Notes: a model not told the origin generated them from the letters alone. Shown: positions 28,901-35,779, counted from the first letter of the stretch. The stretch is 64,000 nt of DNA from Littorina saxatilis (GCF_037325665.1 NC_090245.1:47834851-47898850); one strand, 5' to 3'. Translations and numbers: made by a program.

Positions 28901-30838
28901 ATGAGTGTGCATTGGAACTGCAGCCCATGAACAAAGAAGAAGAAATCTGATGAACAAAGGGAAGTAAGCGCTCTAAATGCATCCGACATGTGCAATAGAG
29001 TAAGTGAGAGTTATTCGAAACCAATCTCCTGGCACCTGAGAGAATAACAAGCATTGAAATGAACAAAGCGACATTCACCCTCAAATGTCCTCACCCCAAA
29101 ATAAAATAAAATAAAATAAAAATAAGTTTTCATTCTTCTTTTTTTTTTTTAAGAAGAAAGGAAATTTACCTTCGGTGGCCGCTACAGGCTGTGTGAGATC
29201 CCCTTCTCCATCCCCCCTCCCCTCATCCCTGTCCTGGTTGGCAACGACCTGCGAGGTCAGGATGTCCTCCAAGACGTGGGTCACCTTGGTGTTGAAGTCT
29301 CGGGCCTGGTCCCTGTCAGACGCGGATGTCTTGAGGTTGAAGACCAGACGCTGCACTCGCTGACCCGCGTCGTGGATGATGGTCACCTCGTGCCACAGGG
29401 GGCGACTGTTGTCGTAAGTCACGTTACCTGTCAGCAGGCCCGACAGCGGCAGGTCCAGAAACACCTGCAACAAGCATACCTCAATTGAAGGTAGCTGTAA
29501 CTTTGACACAAAACTGGACATTTGCTGGAACGTCTAGAACAATCGCACTGCACTTGAAGGTAACTTTGCTGACACCTTAAAGGCGATCCTTAATTGAACC
29601 CAAAGTTGACTTTGCGAGGACTTTCGGAAGTCTTCTTACCAAAAACTCAGTGCTAAAGCTTCGTGCGGCCAGCTTCGGGAAGTATTCTTTGTGTAGTCGA
29701 CTTGGCCCAGTTAAGGACTGTCTTACACGAAACTGGACATTTCCTGGAACGTCTAGCACAGCCATACTGTAAGTTTGCTAACTCCTCAAACAAAACGAGA
29801 AATTTGCTGGAAAATCTGGAACAAAGCTTTTATACATCATTACATGGGACCACAATCACAACTCCCCCCCCCCCCCTTTTTTTGGGGGGGGGGAGGGGGG
29901 AGAGCAAACAAAGATGAAGAAATGTGGTGGGAGGGGGTGGCGGAGCTGAAGAGATAAATTCATACAACATAGAAAAGCAGACCTTGAAAAACAAGAGGCG
30001 AAGCCTTCAAGGCTCACGTAAGAAATCGACAAACAGTAACACAAACTCAATCACTCCGTCACACATACACACACACACACAGTAAGCATAGGTGACACTG
30101 TGCAAAAAAGCGAGACACTAGATCTAGATCTGTCTGTCTGCATGTAGCCTACTTACAGACACGACTGCCAACTAGTCTCGGCCCGCTCAAAATAACAATG
30201 ACCGAGACATTCCTTCGCGTGACGTCTAACCCTCTTACGCCATAATGTGACGTCTTCAAATGACGAAATGTTAAAGTTTCTACCACAGACATACACACGC
30301 ACGCACGCACGCACATACGCACGCACGCACGCACAGACAGACAAAGTTACGATCGCATAGGCTACACTTCGTGAGCCAAAAATTAGATTTTTTATATACA
30401 AAGTCATAAGGAATCAAAATCAAATCTAGAAAAAACAAAACACAAAACACTTAACAAAAAAATAAAATACGAAAAAAAGAAACAAAGTATGAATGAAAGA
30501 TAGAAAACAAGAATAACAAGCAAATTGAAAGTAAAACCCCCAGTTCCACAGTTAACCAATGAGTGAAGGCCAGACAATGAAGCAAGGCAAAGCCGAGGGC
30601 AGAGGGGGAGCGGCCTACAGAATTGTGAGTGACATACTTCATCCCTGTCAACCCTGAACACCGTCAGGTGATACTCCTGGTCCTCCTCGTCACGCCACAG
30701 ACACAAAGTCCGCGTCACGGACGGCAACAACGTCCTTGAGTTGCACAGATTGTCACTTGCTTTACTGGCCTTTAGGGGGTCAAACTTTTCACAGCCCGGC
30801 TGAGGCTGCAGTGTGTCACATTCGACCTTGGCGATCAT
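4290..30838 (-). CDS. RBCK1: Composite SHARPIN/HOIL-1-like RBR E3 ubiquitin ligase (gene span, 13 coding exons, 3' end outside window)
   Basis: The predicted protein is a LUBAC-type component. LUBAC makes linear ubiquitin chains in NF-kB and cell-death signalling; HOIL-1 itself makes ester-linked ubiquitin. Joined exons 30838-30638, 29464-29170, 21160-21027, 20210-20032, 19724-19628, 19115-18920, 18430-18383, 17428-17046, 16601-16431, 9790-9630, 6164-6053, 5639-5361 and 4433-4290 give 800 codons, with matching phase and AG/GT borders at every junction. Residues about 45-165 resemble the SHARPIN PH-fold domain, 215-265 the LUBAC-tethering motif, 270-350 a ubiquitin-like domain, 512-535 an NZF finger, 595-800 RING1-IBR-RING2. 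The catalytic cysteine of human HOIL-1 (Cys460, context DGCDWIRC) is kept at about residue 776. The final exon, expected to hold the last Cys/His residues of RING2, was not found at 1-4289. Vertebrates split these parts between SHARPIN and RBCK1, so the symbol is a family label. Confidence 0.9.
4532..4580. repeat. (TG)n microsatellite
   Basis: An almost pure TG run inside the last in-window intron of the LUBAC gene. It produces long apparent Cys-Val frames that are not genes. Confidence 0.9.
5290..5393 (-). repeat. 69-bp duplication of exon 12 end with second donor
   Basis: The last part of exon 12 (encoding QQTQVMLQ) and its donor occur twice, 69 bp apart: donors CAG|GTACGT at 5360 and CAG|GTATGT at 5291. 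The extra 69 bases are open and in frame ([23 protein letters not shown]). Confidence 0.8.
5361..5639 (-). CDS. RBCK1: LUBAC gene exon 12 (RING1-IBR helix and IBR)
   Basis: It encodes [20 protein letters not shown], then [20 protein letters not shown] and [18 protein letters not shown]. These are the helical linker and the in-between-RING zinc residues, almost the same as HOIL-1 ([20 protein letters not shown]). Both borders are unusual: the acceptor end is copied downstream in the intron at about 5690-5820, and a second donor at 5291/5292, 69 bp further, would add 23 residues in frame (5292-5639). Confidence 0.94.
5625..5822 (-). repeat. Tandem copies of exon 12 acceptor region
   Basis: The exon 12 start and acceptor (GGTCAGGTACCAGCTGCAAC on the plus strand) recur at about 5699-5720 and 5789-5812 with the flanking intron, so three acceptor-like sites lie in series. 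Confidence 0.75.
6053..6164 (-). CDS. RBCK1: LUBAC gene exon 11 (end of RING1)
   Basis: It encodes [20 protein letters not shown] followed by [17 protein letters not shown], matching HOIL-1 ECLQGTIRNSQEAEVSCPF and DNTYSCSGKLLEREIKA. The acceptor is CACAG and the donor GTAAGT. It completes the split lysine codon from exon 10 and ends in phase 0. Confidence 0.92.
6180..6276 (-). mobile_element. SINE E fragment
   Basis: The inverse of the tail of the SINE at 17577-17905: it carries GGATAAGGATAAAGATAAG and CCTTCTCACTGGGGAAAG. It is directly followed by SINE B. Confidence 0.6.
6277..6800 (+). mobile_element. tRNA-headed SINE B with (TTGA)n tail, copy 1
   Basis: The head GGTGGCCGAGTGGTAACGCA and then GGTTGCGAGTTCGACCC form A-box and B-box sequences of a Ser/Leu-type tRNA. 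The 3' end TAAGCTTCATATTGATTGAT is followed by a (TTGA)n run. Other copies, inverted, lie at 12165-12692 and 63150-63657. The last 50 bases match the 3' end of the LINE fragment at 26311-27085. Confidence 0.8.
6868..9629. repeat. 24-bp minisatellite (about 100 copies) in LUBAC gene intron 10
   Basis: The unit is GATAGGACACAACACTTACTGTCA with AGAAGG and AGAAAG variants; since 24 is a multiple of 3, all frames stay open and yield false proteins (QIGHNTYC repeats). A 6-base longer variant marks a higher-order pattern, and about 930 bp (7040-7969) is repeated at 7970-8899. On the gene strand each unit carries GTAAGT. Units nearest exon 10 (9440-9629) are TTGCAGAA-type and lead without a break into the exon's own donor. 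The array is interrupted by a transposon at 9018-9312. Confidence 0.95.
9018..9312. mobile_element. Short TIR transposon (hAT-like ends) inside the minisatellite
   Basis: It starts CAGGGGCGGATC and ends CGTCCGCCCCTG, imperfect inverted termini, and is flanked by CTTAC at 9013-9017 and 9313-9317. CAGGGGCGGA-type ends are common in hAT MITEs, though a 5-base repeat is shorter than the usual 8. No coding capacity; G/C and T runs inside. Confidence 0.75.
9630..9790 (-). CDS. RBCK1: LUBAC gene exon 10 (RING1)
   Basis: It encodes [18 protein letters not shown], then [10 protein letters not shown] and [13 protein letters not shown]. This is RING1 of the RBR module; compare HOIL-1 CPVCYSVL and AVVLRECLHTFCRECL. 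The donor TGCAA|GTAAGT is followed at once by degenerate copies of itself that lead into the 24-bp minisatellite (6868-9629). Confidence 0.93.
10265..10515 (-). mobile_element. tRNA-headed SINE D, copy 1
   Basis: On the minus strand the head reads CGGTAGCTCAGTAGGTAGAC and GGGTTTGAATCC (A and B boxes). The body shares CTTTTACGTGCCACAGTGG and ATAAAGTTGACCCGTGTCC with copies at 17965-18235 and 34506-35125. Confidence 0.75.
10520..11597. other. Intron stretch without recognised genes
   Basis: A/T-rich intron 9 sequence (between exons 9 and 10 of the LUBAC gene). Open frames here have no recognisable motif and low-complexity CA/TG composition near 10900-10980; I see no exon. Confidence 0.6.
11598..11813 (-). 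mobile_element. SINE-like repeat F, copy 2 (shorter)
   Basis: It shares AACGTAGTACAATATATTAC to AACCCGCGGGGG with the copies at 3715 and 49261 and lacks their TTTATTTGGTGTTTAAC end. Confidence 0.65.
12165..12692 (-). mobile_element. tRNA-headed SINE B, copy 2
   Basis: The inverse of the copy at 6277-6800: it starts TCAATCAATATGAGGCTTAT and ends in the tRNA-like head (CCACTCGGCCCACCCAGTCC). An inner second copy of the tail motif (TTATATCGCGCACATATTCA) lies mid-element. Confidence 0.8.
13287..13620. repeat. 111-bp tandem repeat, three copies
   Basis: Units start at about 13287, 13398 and 13509 with CACACTGAATTCTGTTCGTG and are almost identical. The period is 37 codons, so one plus-strand frame stays open with a repeated 37-residue unit; no start context, splice borders or homology supports a gene. 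Confidence 0.85.
13686..15288. mobile_element. DNA transposon with CAGACCTGTTTACCC ends
   Basis: The ends CAGACCTGTTTACCC (left) and GGGTAAACAGGTCTG (right) are inverse, flanked by TGATAG on both sides. Minus-strand residues at 14920-15120 ([39 protein letters not shown]) may be the remnant of a transposase C-terminus. A second element (13841-14835) is nested inside. The superfamily is not settled. Confidence 0.6.
13841..14835. mobile_element. Foldback element with perfect 107-bp inverted ends
   Basis: Bases 13841-13947 and 14729-14835 are exact inverse complements over 107 positions (end TGTTCTGCGCGAACTTAGAA). TATC flanks both sides. The middle holds a (GACA)n stretch and no gene. Confidence 0.8.
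15662..16012 (-). CDS. Candidate alternative terminal exon giving an RBR-less (SHARPIN-like) isoform
   Basis: After a TTGCAG acceptor a frame of 116 codons runs in phase 0 ([20 protein letters not shown] at its start) to a TAA at 15664-15662. It contains [20 protein letters not shown] and a Glu run before TSHAHA. There is no convincing donor before the stop. Exon 9 ends in phase 0 and exon 10 starts in phase 0, so both exon 9-10 and exon 9-this exon joins keep frame. If used, it gives a protein of about 684 residues ending shortly after the NZF. A possible polyadenylation signal (AATAAA on the minus strand) lies at about 15184-15189, inside a transposon. Long open frame, GC-rich coding-like composition and correct acceptor support it; there is no transcript evidence. 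Confidence 0.6.
   Translation of the reverse strand, partial: TSGQAWSPGWGEGGAVDPTTPQAPNPNLSPEQLDLILRFNDAVQTHIHTPGRNRGDESLDPSSILQRGATSQLAPSGVRQPVQNAELGDDVPDRGVNLLGWASEEEEEEETSHAHA
16431..16601 (-). CDS. RBCK1: LUBAC gene exon 9 (NZF ubiquitin-binding zinc finger)
   Basis: It encodes [21 protein letters not shown], with zinc cysteines at about residues 515, 518, 529 and 532 and the Thr-Phe pair of ubiquitin-binding NZFs. The following [18 protein letters not shown] matches HOIL-1 PASYQPDEEERARLAGEE, which forms the helical NZF tail. The exon is exactly 57 codons, phase 0 at both ends, so it can join either exon 10 or the alternative terminal exon. Confidence 0.93.
16850..17010 (-). mobile_element. 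Fragment of element G (see 52745-53611)
   Basis: The inverse of the left part of element G: TATGAAGATCGGTCCAGTAG, a (CA)n run, then CCTCGTCTCGATTCC. It lies in the intron between exons 8 and 9. Confidence 0.7.
17046..17428 (-). CDS. RBCK1: LUBAC gene exon 8 (low-complexity linker)
   Basis: This exon encodes a Gln/Gly/Ser/Pro-rich, probably disordered linker ([20 protein letters not shown] is typical) and ends EHEEESLPQ in phase 0 at CAG|GTCAGT. No motif is recognised. It corresponds in position to the variable UBL-NZF linker of both SHARPIN and HOIL-1. Confidence 0.8.
17577..17905 (+). mobile_element. tRNA-headed SINE E
   Basis: The head AGAAATAGCTCAGTCGGTAG with GTGACTTCGATCCCCACG (A and B boxes) is followed by a body with TTTCCCCAGTGAGAAAGCAG and a (TCTTATCCTTA)n tail. 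Confidence 0.75.
17965..18235 (-). mobile_element. SINE D, copy 2
   Basis: It shares TTTTACGCCCTCATGGCAAA, GACCAAGGTCTTTTACGTGC and CTGCACATAAAGTTGACCCG with other SINE D copies; the tRNA-like head is missing at the right end. Confidence 0.7.
18383..18430 (-). CDS. RBCK1: LUBAC gene exon 7 (48-bp micro-exon)
   Basis: A 48 bp exon between TTTCAG and CTCAG|GTCAGT encodes [15 protein letters not shown] in the linker between UBL and NZF. It was chosen because both borders are consensus and because it joins exons 6 and 8 in phase at both ends (split codon at each side). Being a multiple of three, it could be skipped without a frame change. Confidence 0.7.
18467..18624. mobile_element. Mariner-type MITE A, full copy
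   Basis: It runs from CAGTGGAACACCCCCTTTCA to GGGGGGTTCCACTG with TA on both sides, the target of Tc1/mariner elements. Inner GGTCTTAAAAAGGAGGGAGT motifs repeat in all copies. The copy sits 37 bp from exon 7. Confidence 0.8.
18920..19115 (-). CDS. RBCK1: LUBAC gene exon 6 (second half of ubiquitin-like domain)
   Basis: It encodes [20 protein letters not shown], then [12 protein letters not shown] and [10 protein letters not shown]. This is an unmistakable match to HOIL-1 FLDYGFPPVLQQWVIGQRL and AYLYLLSAR, and to SHARPIN FSELGFPPAVQRWVIGRCL. Borders are GCAG|TTT and GCAG|GTTAGT. It ends one base into a codon. Confidence 0.92.
19130..19440. repeat. About 30-bp minisatellite in LUBAC intron 5
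   Basis: Degenerate copies of GGGGCTGTTACAAAAACTGA plus ACACACAGCAAA, about ten in a row. Confidence 0.85.
19628..19724 (-). CDS. RBCK1: LUBAC gene exon 5 (first half of ubiquitin-like domain)
   Basis: The segment [20 protein letters not shown] then [12 protein letters not shown] gives the first two strands and the helix of a UBL fold, like HOIL-1 LWVSVED and DMTVASLKDMV. Splice borders are ACAG|G and AAC|GTGAGT. In human LUBAC proteins this domain binds the HOIP UBA region. Confidence 0.88.
20032..20210 (-). CDS. RBCK1: LUBAC gene exon 4 (LUBAC-tethering motif helices)
   Basis: It encodes [20 protein letters not shown] followed by [23 protein letters not shown]. This aligns with the LUBAC-tethering motif of SHARPIN (LAGSLARAIAGGDEKGAAQ) and HOIL-1 (LSLTRAVAGGDEQVA), which pairs the two proteins and binds the HOIP UBA domain. 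The acceptor CAG|GTCCCC has a weak pyrimidine tract, and the exon start is copied into the adjoining intron array (20255-20700). Confidence 0.88.
20160..20700. repeat. About 80-bp tandem array built on the exon 4 acceptor
   Basis: Exon 4 bases GCTGCGGTTATCTGCTGGGT and the adjoining acceptor and intron (CATGTGACACAGTCATGTTA) recur about six more times upstream of the exon, at about 20262, 20345, 20430, 20515, 20610 and 20684, as alternating unit types. Confidence 0.85.
21027..21160 (-). CDS. RBCK1: LUBAC gene exon 3 (linker)
   Basis: This 134 bp exon lies between a TTTCAG acceptor and a GTAAGT donor and encodes a Thr/Pro/Ala-rich linker ([20 protein letters not shown]). It completes the split codon left by exon 2 and ends in phase 0. 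No domain is recognised. The intron upstream (21161-29169) is filled by the fossil DIRS-type element and its insertions. Confidence 0.75.
25862..26240 (+). mobile_element. tRNA-headed SINE C with (GAA)n tail, copy 1
   Basis: Head GACGTAGCTCAGTCGGTAGC, body with ACGCAAGCACAAGACCAAGT and AAATACCCAGCATGCTTCCT, ends GCCCACGAACGAAGAAGAAG. Other copies: 34688, 51394, and 58548 with another head. Confidence 0.85.
26311..27085 (-). mobile_element. LINE 3' end (C-terminal ORF2 part and tail)
   Basis: Residues [40 protein letters not shown] and [31 protein letters not shown] are the C-terminal block of CR1/Jockey-type LINE ORF2. After the stop, a 3' tail (TAAGCGCTATATAAGCTTC-like) ends in (TTGA)n at 26311. 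It is a 5'-truncated insertion inside the hAT element. Confidence 0.85.
27171..27546 (+). pseudogene. hAT-related zinc-finger coding remnant
   Basis: A plus-strand ATG at 27171 ([20 protein letters not shown]) runs to a TGA, and a second, overlapping frame then carries [25 protein letters not shown] and [18 protein letters not shown]. The C-x2-C with a distant H-x5-H and the FPWL lead are typical of the N-terminal finger of hAT/ZNF862-like transposases. A frame change (an intron or a one-base shift at about 27340) separates the halves. The catalytic domain is absent. Confidence 0.65.
28840..28960 (+). mobile_element. SINE C 3' fragment
   Basis: Decayed end of SINE C: ACATGAGTGTGCATTGGAAC then CAGCCCATGAACAAAGAAGA. 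Confidence 0.55.
29170..29464 (-). CDS. RBCK1: LUBAC gene exon 2 (SHARPIN-like PH-fold region)
   Basis: The exon encodes [19 protein letters not shown], then a strand-rich part, and ends in a helix ([18 protein letters not shown]). Strands followed by one C-terminal amphipathic helix match the N-terminal PH-superfamily dimerisation domain of human SHARPIN in order and position, although identity is low. It starts in phase 0 after a CAG acceptor and ends one base into a codon at a GTAAAT donor. Human HOIL-1 has no counterpart of this exon. Confidence 0.8.
30638..30838 (-). CDS. RBCK1: LUBAC gene exon 1 (start codon, start of PH-like region)
   Basis: The start ATG at 30838 has the context CAGAAAATGATC, with A at -3, and opens [19 protein letters not shown]. 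The exon ends in VFRVDRDE before a GTATGT donor, in phase 0. The frame stays open upstream to another ATG at 30961, but that part runs into a 70-78 bp tandem repeat, so the downstream start is preferred. The segment [19 protein letters not shown] looks like the first strands of the SHARPIN PH fold. A 5' untranslated part probably lies at about 30839-30900. Confidence 0.75.
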
Positions 30839-30901
30839 TTTCTGCAGACATCGCGCGATGGTCCCAGGGCCTACGCTGCTTCTGCTGCGTTGCACGCGTC
30901 G

Positions 30902-31190
30902 ACCTAAACCAGTCTCTTTCTTGTGTGTTGACATACTGCTCGAGTAAGACTCACACGGCAATTGTCATCTGGCCTAAACCAGTCTCTTTTTTGTGTGTTG
31001 ACATACTGCTCAAGAAAGACTCACAGAGTCACACAGCAATTGTCATCTGGCCTAAACCAGTCTCTTTCTTGTGTGTTGACATACTGCTCAAGAATGACTC
31101 ACATCGCAATTGTCATCTGGCCTAAACCAGTCTCTTTCTGGGATGTTGACATGCTTTTCAACAGCGCCTTACATTCTACTTGTCATACCT
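30902..31190. repeat. 70-78 bp tandem repeat upstream of the LUBAC gene start
   Basis: Four copies of CCTAAACCAGTCTCTTTCTT plus GTGTGTTGACATACTGCTC start at 30903, 30973, 31051 and 31121, beginning 65 bp upstream of the start codon, so they lie in the 5' UTR or promoter. Confidence 0.85.
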
Positions 31191-31199
31191 GAAGCCAGT

Positions 31200-33745
31200 C
31201 TCTTCCCTGCACGCTTAAATGTTGCCCCACAATGACTTACAAGATTCTACTTGTTGCCAAGATATTGTGAGCCTTCATGGCTTCAAAGTCATATCGAAAA
31301 GCAGAGGCTTACATCAGCTGTTTTTTCTTCCTGGTTAGGGCAAAACCCTTCTCTGCCTGTACCAGAGTCTGCACTGACAGTCAATGACTGTTGACACAAG
31401 TAATGCGGTATCATACCGACAAAAGGAAAGGGGCATTCCCTTTTAAAAAGCATGAAATAAGATCAACTTATAACAGGAGAATACACCAGCTGATCTGCAT
31501 TTCAAGCAATTTAACTCATTTCGTGAACTCTGCCATTGAGTATAGATTAATTTACAAAAAAAGAAGAAAAAAAGAGATTAATTTATTCACCAGCAACACC
31601 GACTTGTGCAAACAGAGCAAGTTTCTATCTGAAAGTTGTTGTTTTGTTTCGTTTTTGCAGAAAAGGGCTTTTCATTGAAGAGTGAGCCCTTCGGAAAGTG
31701 AAGTGATGCTTTAAATGAACGGCTAGATCCTGTTCACGTCCAGAGAAGACATGCCTTTGAAGTCTGACTTTCTAGTTACTTCCTTATTCAGCTCAGTTTG
31801 GATCAACTCCAATGACAGATACATCCACAACTGCTCTACATGTTTATCTTCCTTCATTGAATTTACAGATCAGACAAGATATCCGATATATAGTTTTTGC
31901 TGGTATTTGTGCAGCGAGACAGCCATGCGGTTGACGTACACTGCACCATGCGGCACCAATCGCAATCACAGAGGGAAGAATAATTCCAGTACCAGAGGGA
32001 AGAATTCTCATCAACACAAACCGCTAAATTGCTGAAATAACAGACAAGAGAAATTCAAACCCACAGCACTGCAGTCAAATCAAACAAACACCTGGAACTC
32101 TGCAAGTACAGGAGAGCATTACCATAGGTTACTTCTCTATTTCTCCAACGGTTTGTGCCAGTGTCATTTATGTCTTCGCTCCGGTTTTCACTCCCAGTAG
32201 CTGAGTAATGCTTATAAAGTTGCCTTGAATTGAATTTTCCATAAAACTCCTCCGGTACAAGCCAGCTGTCAGGTAGTTTTCCAAGCAAAAAATACCAAAC
32301 AAATCTAACACAGTTCACAGCCAAAAGTGCTTTATTTACACAGTGCTCCTTGCCTTACATGCCCCAGCCCAGTGACAATCTCCACAAATAAAGAAGTGAG
32401 TGATTTGACACAAGAGGTCACACTGGGTATACACACCCCTGACAAAGTGATACCTCCACCACAAGGGCAGTCACAGCTCTCCTCTCAGTCACACTACTAT
32501 CACACATGTTGATTTGACCAGGATTGTCCTTTCACAAGTTGGACCTGTACAAGTTACATCATCCCTGTCTCCCACTCCTAGATATATAGTCTCTCGCTGC
32601 TTTCAACTTCTTAAGTTAGATAAATGCTACTGCACATATATGTCGGGCAGTGATCTGTGTGCGTAGTACTAAATGTCACCTGCGAGCCTTAACTGGTGGC
32701 TTTAGCCTGCGTTTATTCATACAACTAGCCTGCAGCACTGTTCATGTCAGTGAGTATTACAGGTTTTCCCGATGATGCATTAATATCTCGTATACAATGT
32801 ACCTCCCTTAACACCTGACTGGCACACAGCAGCAGAGCGTGAAAATAAAGTCTACGCCCTGCTCTTGTGCACTCTCTCTCCACCCAGAAAACCAGCAGAG
32901 CATAACAATTAGATTCTAGTCAATAACCCCCCCCCCCCCCCCCAACCTCTTTCAGGTCTGACACAGAGCCCAACAAGTAGTTTTTCAGAACTTGTTTGGT
33001 GCGGCAATGAATACAGGCACCTCCCACCTCCCACTACTACTCCCACCTAGGCCTTCAGTGTACTGTGTAGGCACACAGTTTTCATGTTTGCCAAAGATGT
33101 ATTAAACAATGAGAGACGTAATTCTTCTCAAATCAAGTTAATTATTCTCATAAACGTTACCCGTGTGTCTGCATTTCCGGCAAATTTGCTAACATCAGGT
33201 CTAAATAATTCAAGTGAGCAGAGAAAAAGCTACCATTATCCAGACCTGCCAGCTCTTGTGAAGCCTTATAAGTGTAGCAATTTAGATTTTGGGGGGATTT
33301 TCAGCATAGCAAATGGTGTTTAAGTGAATCCTTATCTCAAATTTATTCCAACATTGGCATTTATGCCATCTTGCTCTACAGACATTTTTTATAAAGTTTT
33401 ATGAGAATGCAGGAACATAAAATGCCCATTAGAGAGTAATTACTGCAGTGCCACTTCATAGTGTTGACGATGTTTTATGCCCCATTTTGTGACCGCTTCA
33501 CAGAGTAGGAAGCAGAAACGAGTACCAGCATGGACTCACAAAAAAAGAGGGAACTGTTGCAAGCTTGTGATTGTTTGTTTAAGCTTAGCAATCTTTAGCT
33601 TGGTGTAGAAATTGCTCTGTAGCATGCTACGCTTGGCAATGGCAGCTCTGCTTCTATTTTATGTCCTATTGTCAGACAATGCAGACTGTGCAACAAAGCA
33701 AGTGCGTCAGTGGAAAAAGTTACATTCAATGTTCACACCTGAGTG
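31200..33745. other. Intergenic region, nothing recognised
   Basis: No conserved frame, RNA gene or long repeat was seen between the LUBAC gene start and the MITE at 33746. A C run lies at 32928-32943. Confidence 0.5.
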
Positions 33746-33916
33746 CAGTGAAACCCCCATTTTAAGAGTGATTTAAGACCTTTACAGATCTGAGAAAATC
33801 AGGTTTTAAAAAGGGAAGAGTCTTAAAATGGGGGTTAATTTACTGAGGTTACTGCATGAGGGTCTTAAAAGGGAGGGAGTCTTAAATCATGGATTTTCCA
33901 AAGGGGGATTCCACTG
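33746..33916. mobile_element. MITE A copy
   Basis: CAGTGAAACCCCCATTTTAA at the left and GGGGATTCCACTG at the right, with internal GGGAGGGAGTCTTAAA. Confidence 0.75.
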
Positions 33917-34505
33917 TATCATGGAGACCGTGGGACACTAAGTATCACTGTGACAGTGTCACCCCATGCAGGCATCAAGGTGACTTCTCTACATCAAGAT
34001 GGCAAGAGACGAAAGGATTATGATGACAGGAATGACACAGAAAGAACAAATTTACGTCAGAGTCGAAAGCACATGCATGTATGTGACCAATGCAGAGAGT
34101 CAGAAACAGGCGAAAGAAGAAATAATTAAAGAGAGCTAAGCTTAAAAGTATGTAGCATTACACCTACGGTGCTATAATGTCTCGCCCTGTAATCAAAAAT
34201 ATCAGTGATTTATACTTAAGTCAGACACCAGGGAGGGTGGATGGGAAAACCAGGGACACCCTGGAGGAAAATACCATCAATTGGACATAGAACAAAAAAA
34301 GTGAAAGAATTGTTTATGTAAGTAAGATACAAAAAAATAAAGCTCCGCTTAAGGGTGATGTCAGTTTTTCAATGAGGACATGCAGACAAGTTCCTAGACA
34401 GCTTAATTAAGTATGTCTCTAGATTGATGGGTCATGCAGCAACCATTTGATATAGCTTGTTGTTTTCCATTTTCATATTCTATATATCTCCATTGCTTCT
34501 TTATC

Positions 34506-35125
34506 AAACTGCTGGGAAATTTGGGTCATTTCCTCCCAGTGGAAAGCTAGCACTAGCAGCAACAAGAGTATTCAGTCACCTGCCTTTACGGCAAAATGAT
34601 ACCGTCTCTGAATCTGACTCTGAGTGCATGTGCACATTAAGTTGACCTGTGTCTGTTACAGCCTGGATTCAAACCCGTGACCCTGGGCGGGGATGTAGCT
34701 CAGTCGGTAGCGCGCTGGATTTATATCCAGTTGGCCGCTGTCAGCGTGAGTTCGCCCCCACGTTCGGCGAGAGATTTATTTCTCAGATGAGTCAGAGTCA
34801 ACTTTGTGTGCAGACTCTCCTCGGTGTCCGAACACCCCCGTGTGTACACGCAAGCACAAGACCAAGTGCGCATGAAAAAGATCCTGTAATCCATGTCAGA
34901 GTTCGGTGGGTTATAGAAACACGAAAATACCCAGCATGCTTCCTCCGAAAACGGCGTATGGCTGCCTAAATGGCAGGGTAAAAAACGTTTATACACGTAA
35001 AATTCCACTCGTGCAAAAAACACGAGTGTACGTGGGAGTTTCAGCCCACGAACGCAGAAGAAGAAGAAGAAGAAACCCGTGACCTAAGTATCACAAGTCC
35101 AGTGCTTTATCAACTGAGATTTTTG
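34506..35125 (-). mobile_element. SINE D copy 3, interrupted by SINE C
   Basis: Left part 34506-34687 (TTTCCTCCCAGTGGAAAGCT, TAAGTTGACCTGTGTCTG) and right part 35074-35125 (GTATCACAAGTCCAGTGC, CAACTGAGA) join across the SINE C at 34688-35073. Confidence 0.75.
34688..35073 (+). mobile_element. SINE C, copy 2 (inside SINE D)
   Basis: Complete head, body and (GAA)n tail. AAACCCGTGACC on both sides (about 34673 and 35074) is the target-site duplication. Confidence 0.88.
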
Positions 35126-35450
35126 TTCATGGTATTTTTGTCATTGCAGCTAGTGTATACATGCAGACCTATGGGGAAATTAAGACAGCAGCCATGCATG
35201 TGTGCCACCAATAACAGACATAACATGGTTGTAACAATTAAAATTGTACAGTGTATTTCTATTAGATATTCCAGCAAACAGGTGGGGTCATAACAATTAA
35301 AGTCCAGTAATACGAGAATTAAAGACTATAGAAATTGATGGGTGTACCTACATGAGGTGTACGTACGTGACTCACAACAAGTATGTATAATTTGCAACAC
35401 ATACCATTACAAATTTACATAAAACATATATGTACGCAAGGTTGTACAAA

Positions 35451-35779
35451 CGGGGTCGGCCCGCTATTGCGCGGGGCCGCTATTGCGTGGGGCCGCTATT
35501 GCGCGAATCTTTAGGGTTAGGGTTAGGATTAGGATTAGGGTTAGATTCGCGCAATAGCGGCCCCGCGCAATAGACACTGTCAGTATTCCAAGCTCTCGTA
35601 ATCTCTCGCAAACTTCAGAGCATAGCAAAGCATGCGGTACAGTGATCTCGTGCGAGCTGCACAAGCCAAGGTTTGAAGTTCTCGCGATGTTCAAAGCATA
35701 ACAAAGAGCATGTCTCGCGAGAGCTGCTCAGATACCGAAAAGGTCTATAGCGGCCCCGCGCAATAGCGGCCCAGCCCCG
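35451..35779. mobile_element. MITE with long inverted ends and internal TTAGGG repeats
   Basis: Termini CGGGGTCGGCCCGCTATTGC and the inverse (GCAATAGCGGCCCAGCCCCG) are flanked by TACAAA at 35445-35450 and 35780-35785. At about 35512-35544 a short (TTAGGG)n/(TTAGGA)n run is bracketed by another CGCAATAGCGGCCCCGCGC inverted pair. Confidence 0.85.

Noticed and set aside
30839-30961. Upstream start codon of the LUBAC gene at 30961
   Set aside because: The frame is open, but the added residues reach into a tandem repeat and have no likeness to the family; the ATG at 30838 has a better context.
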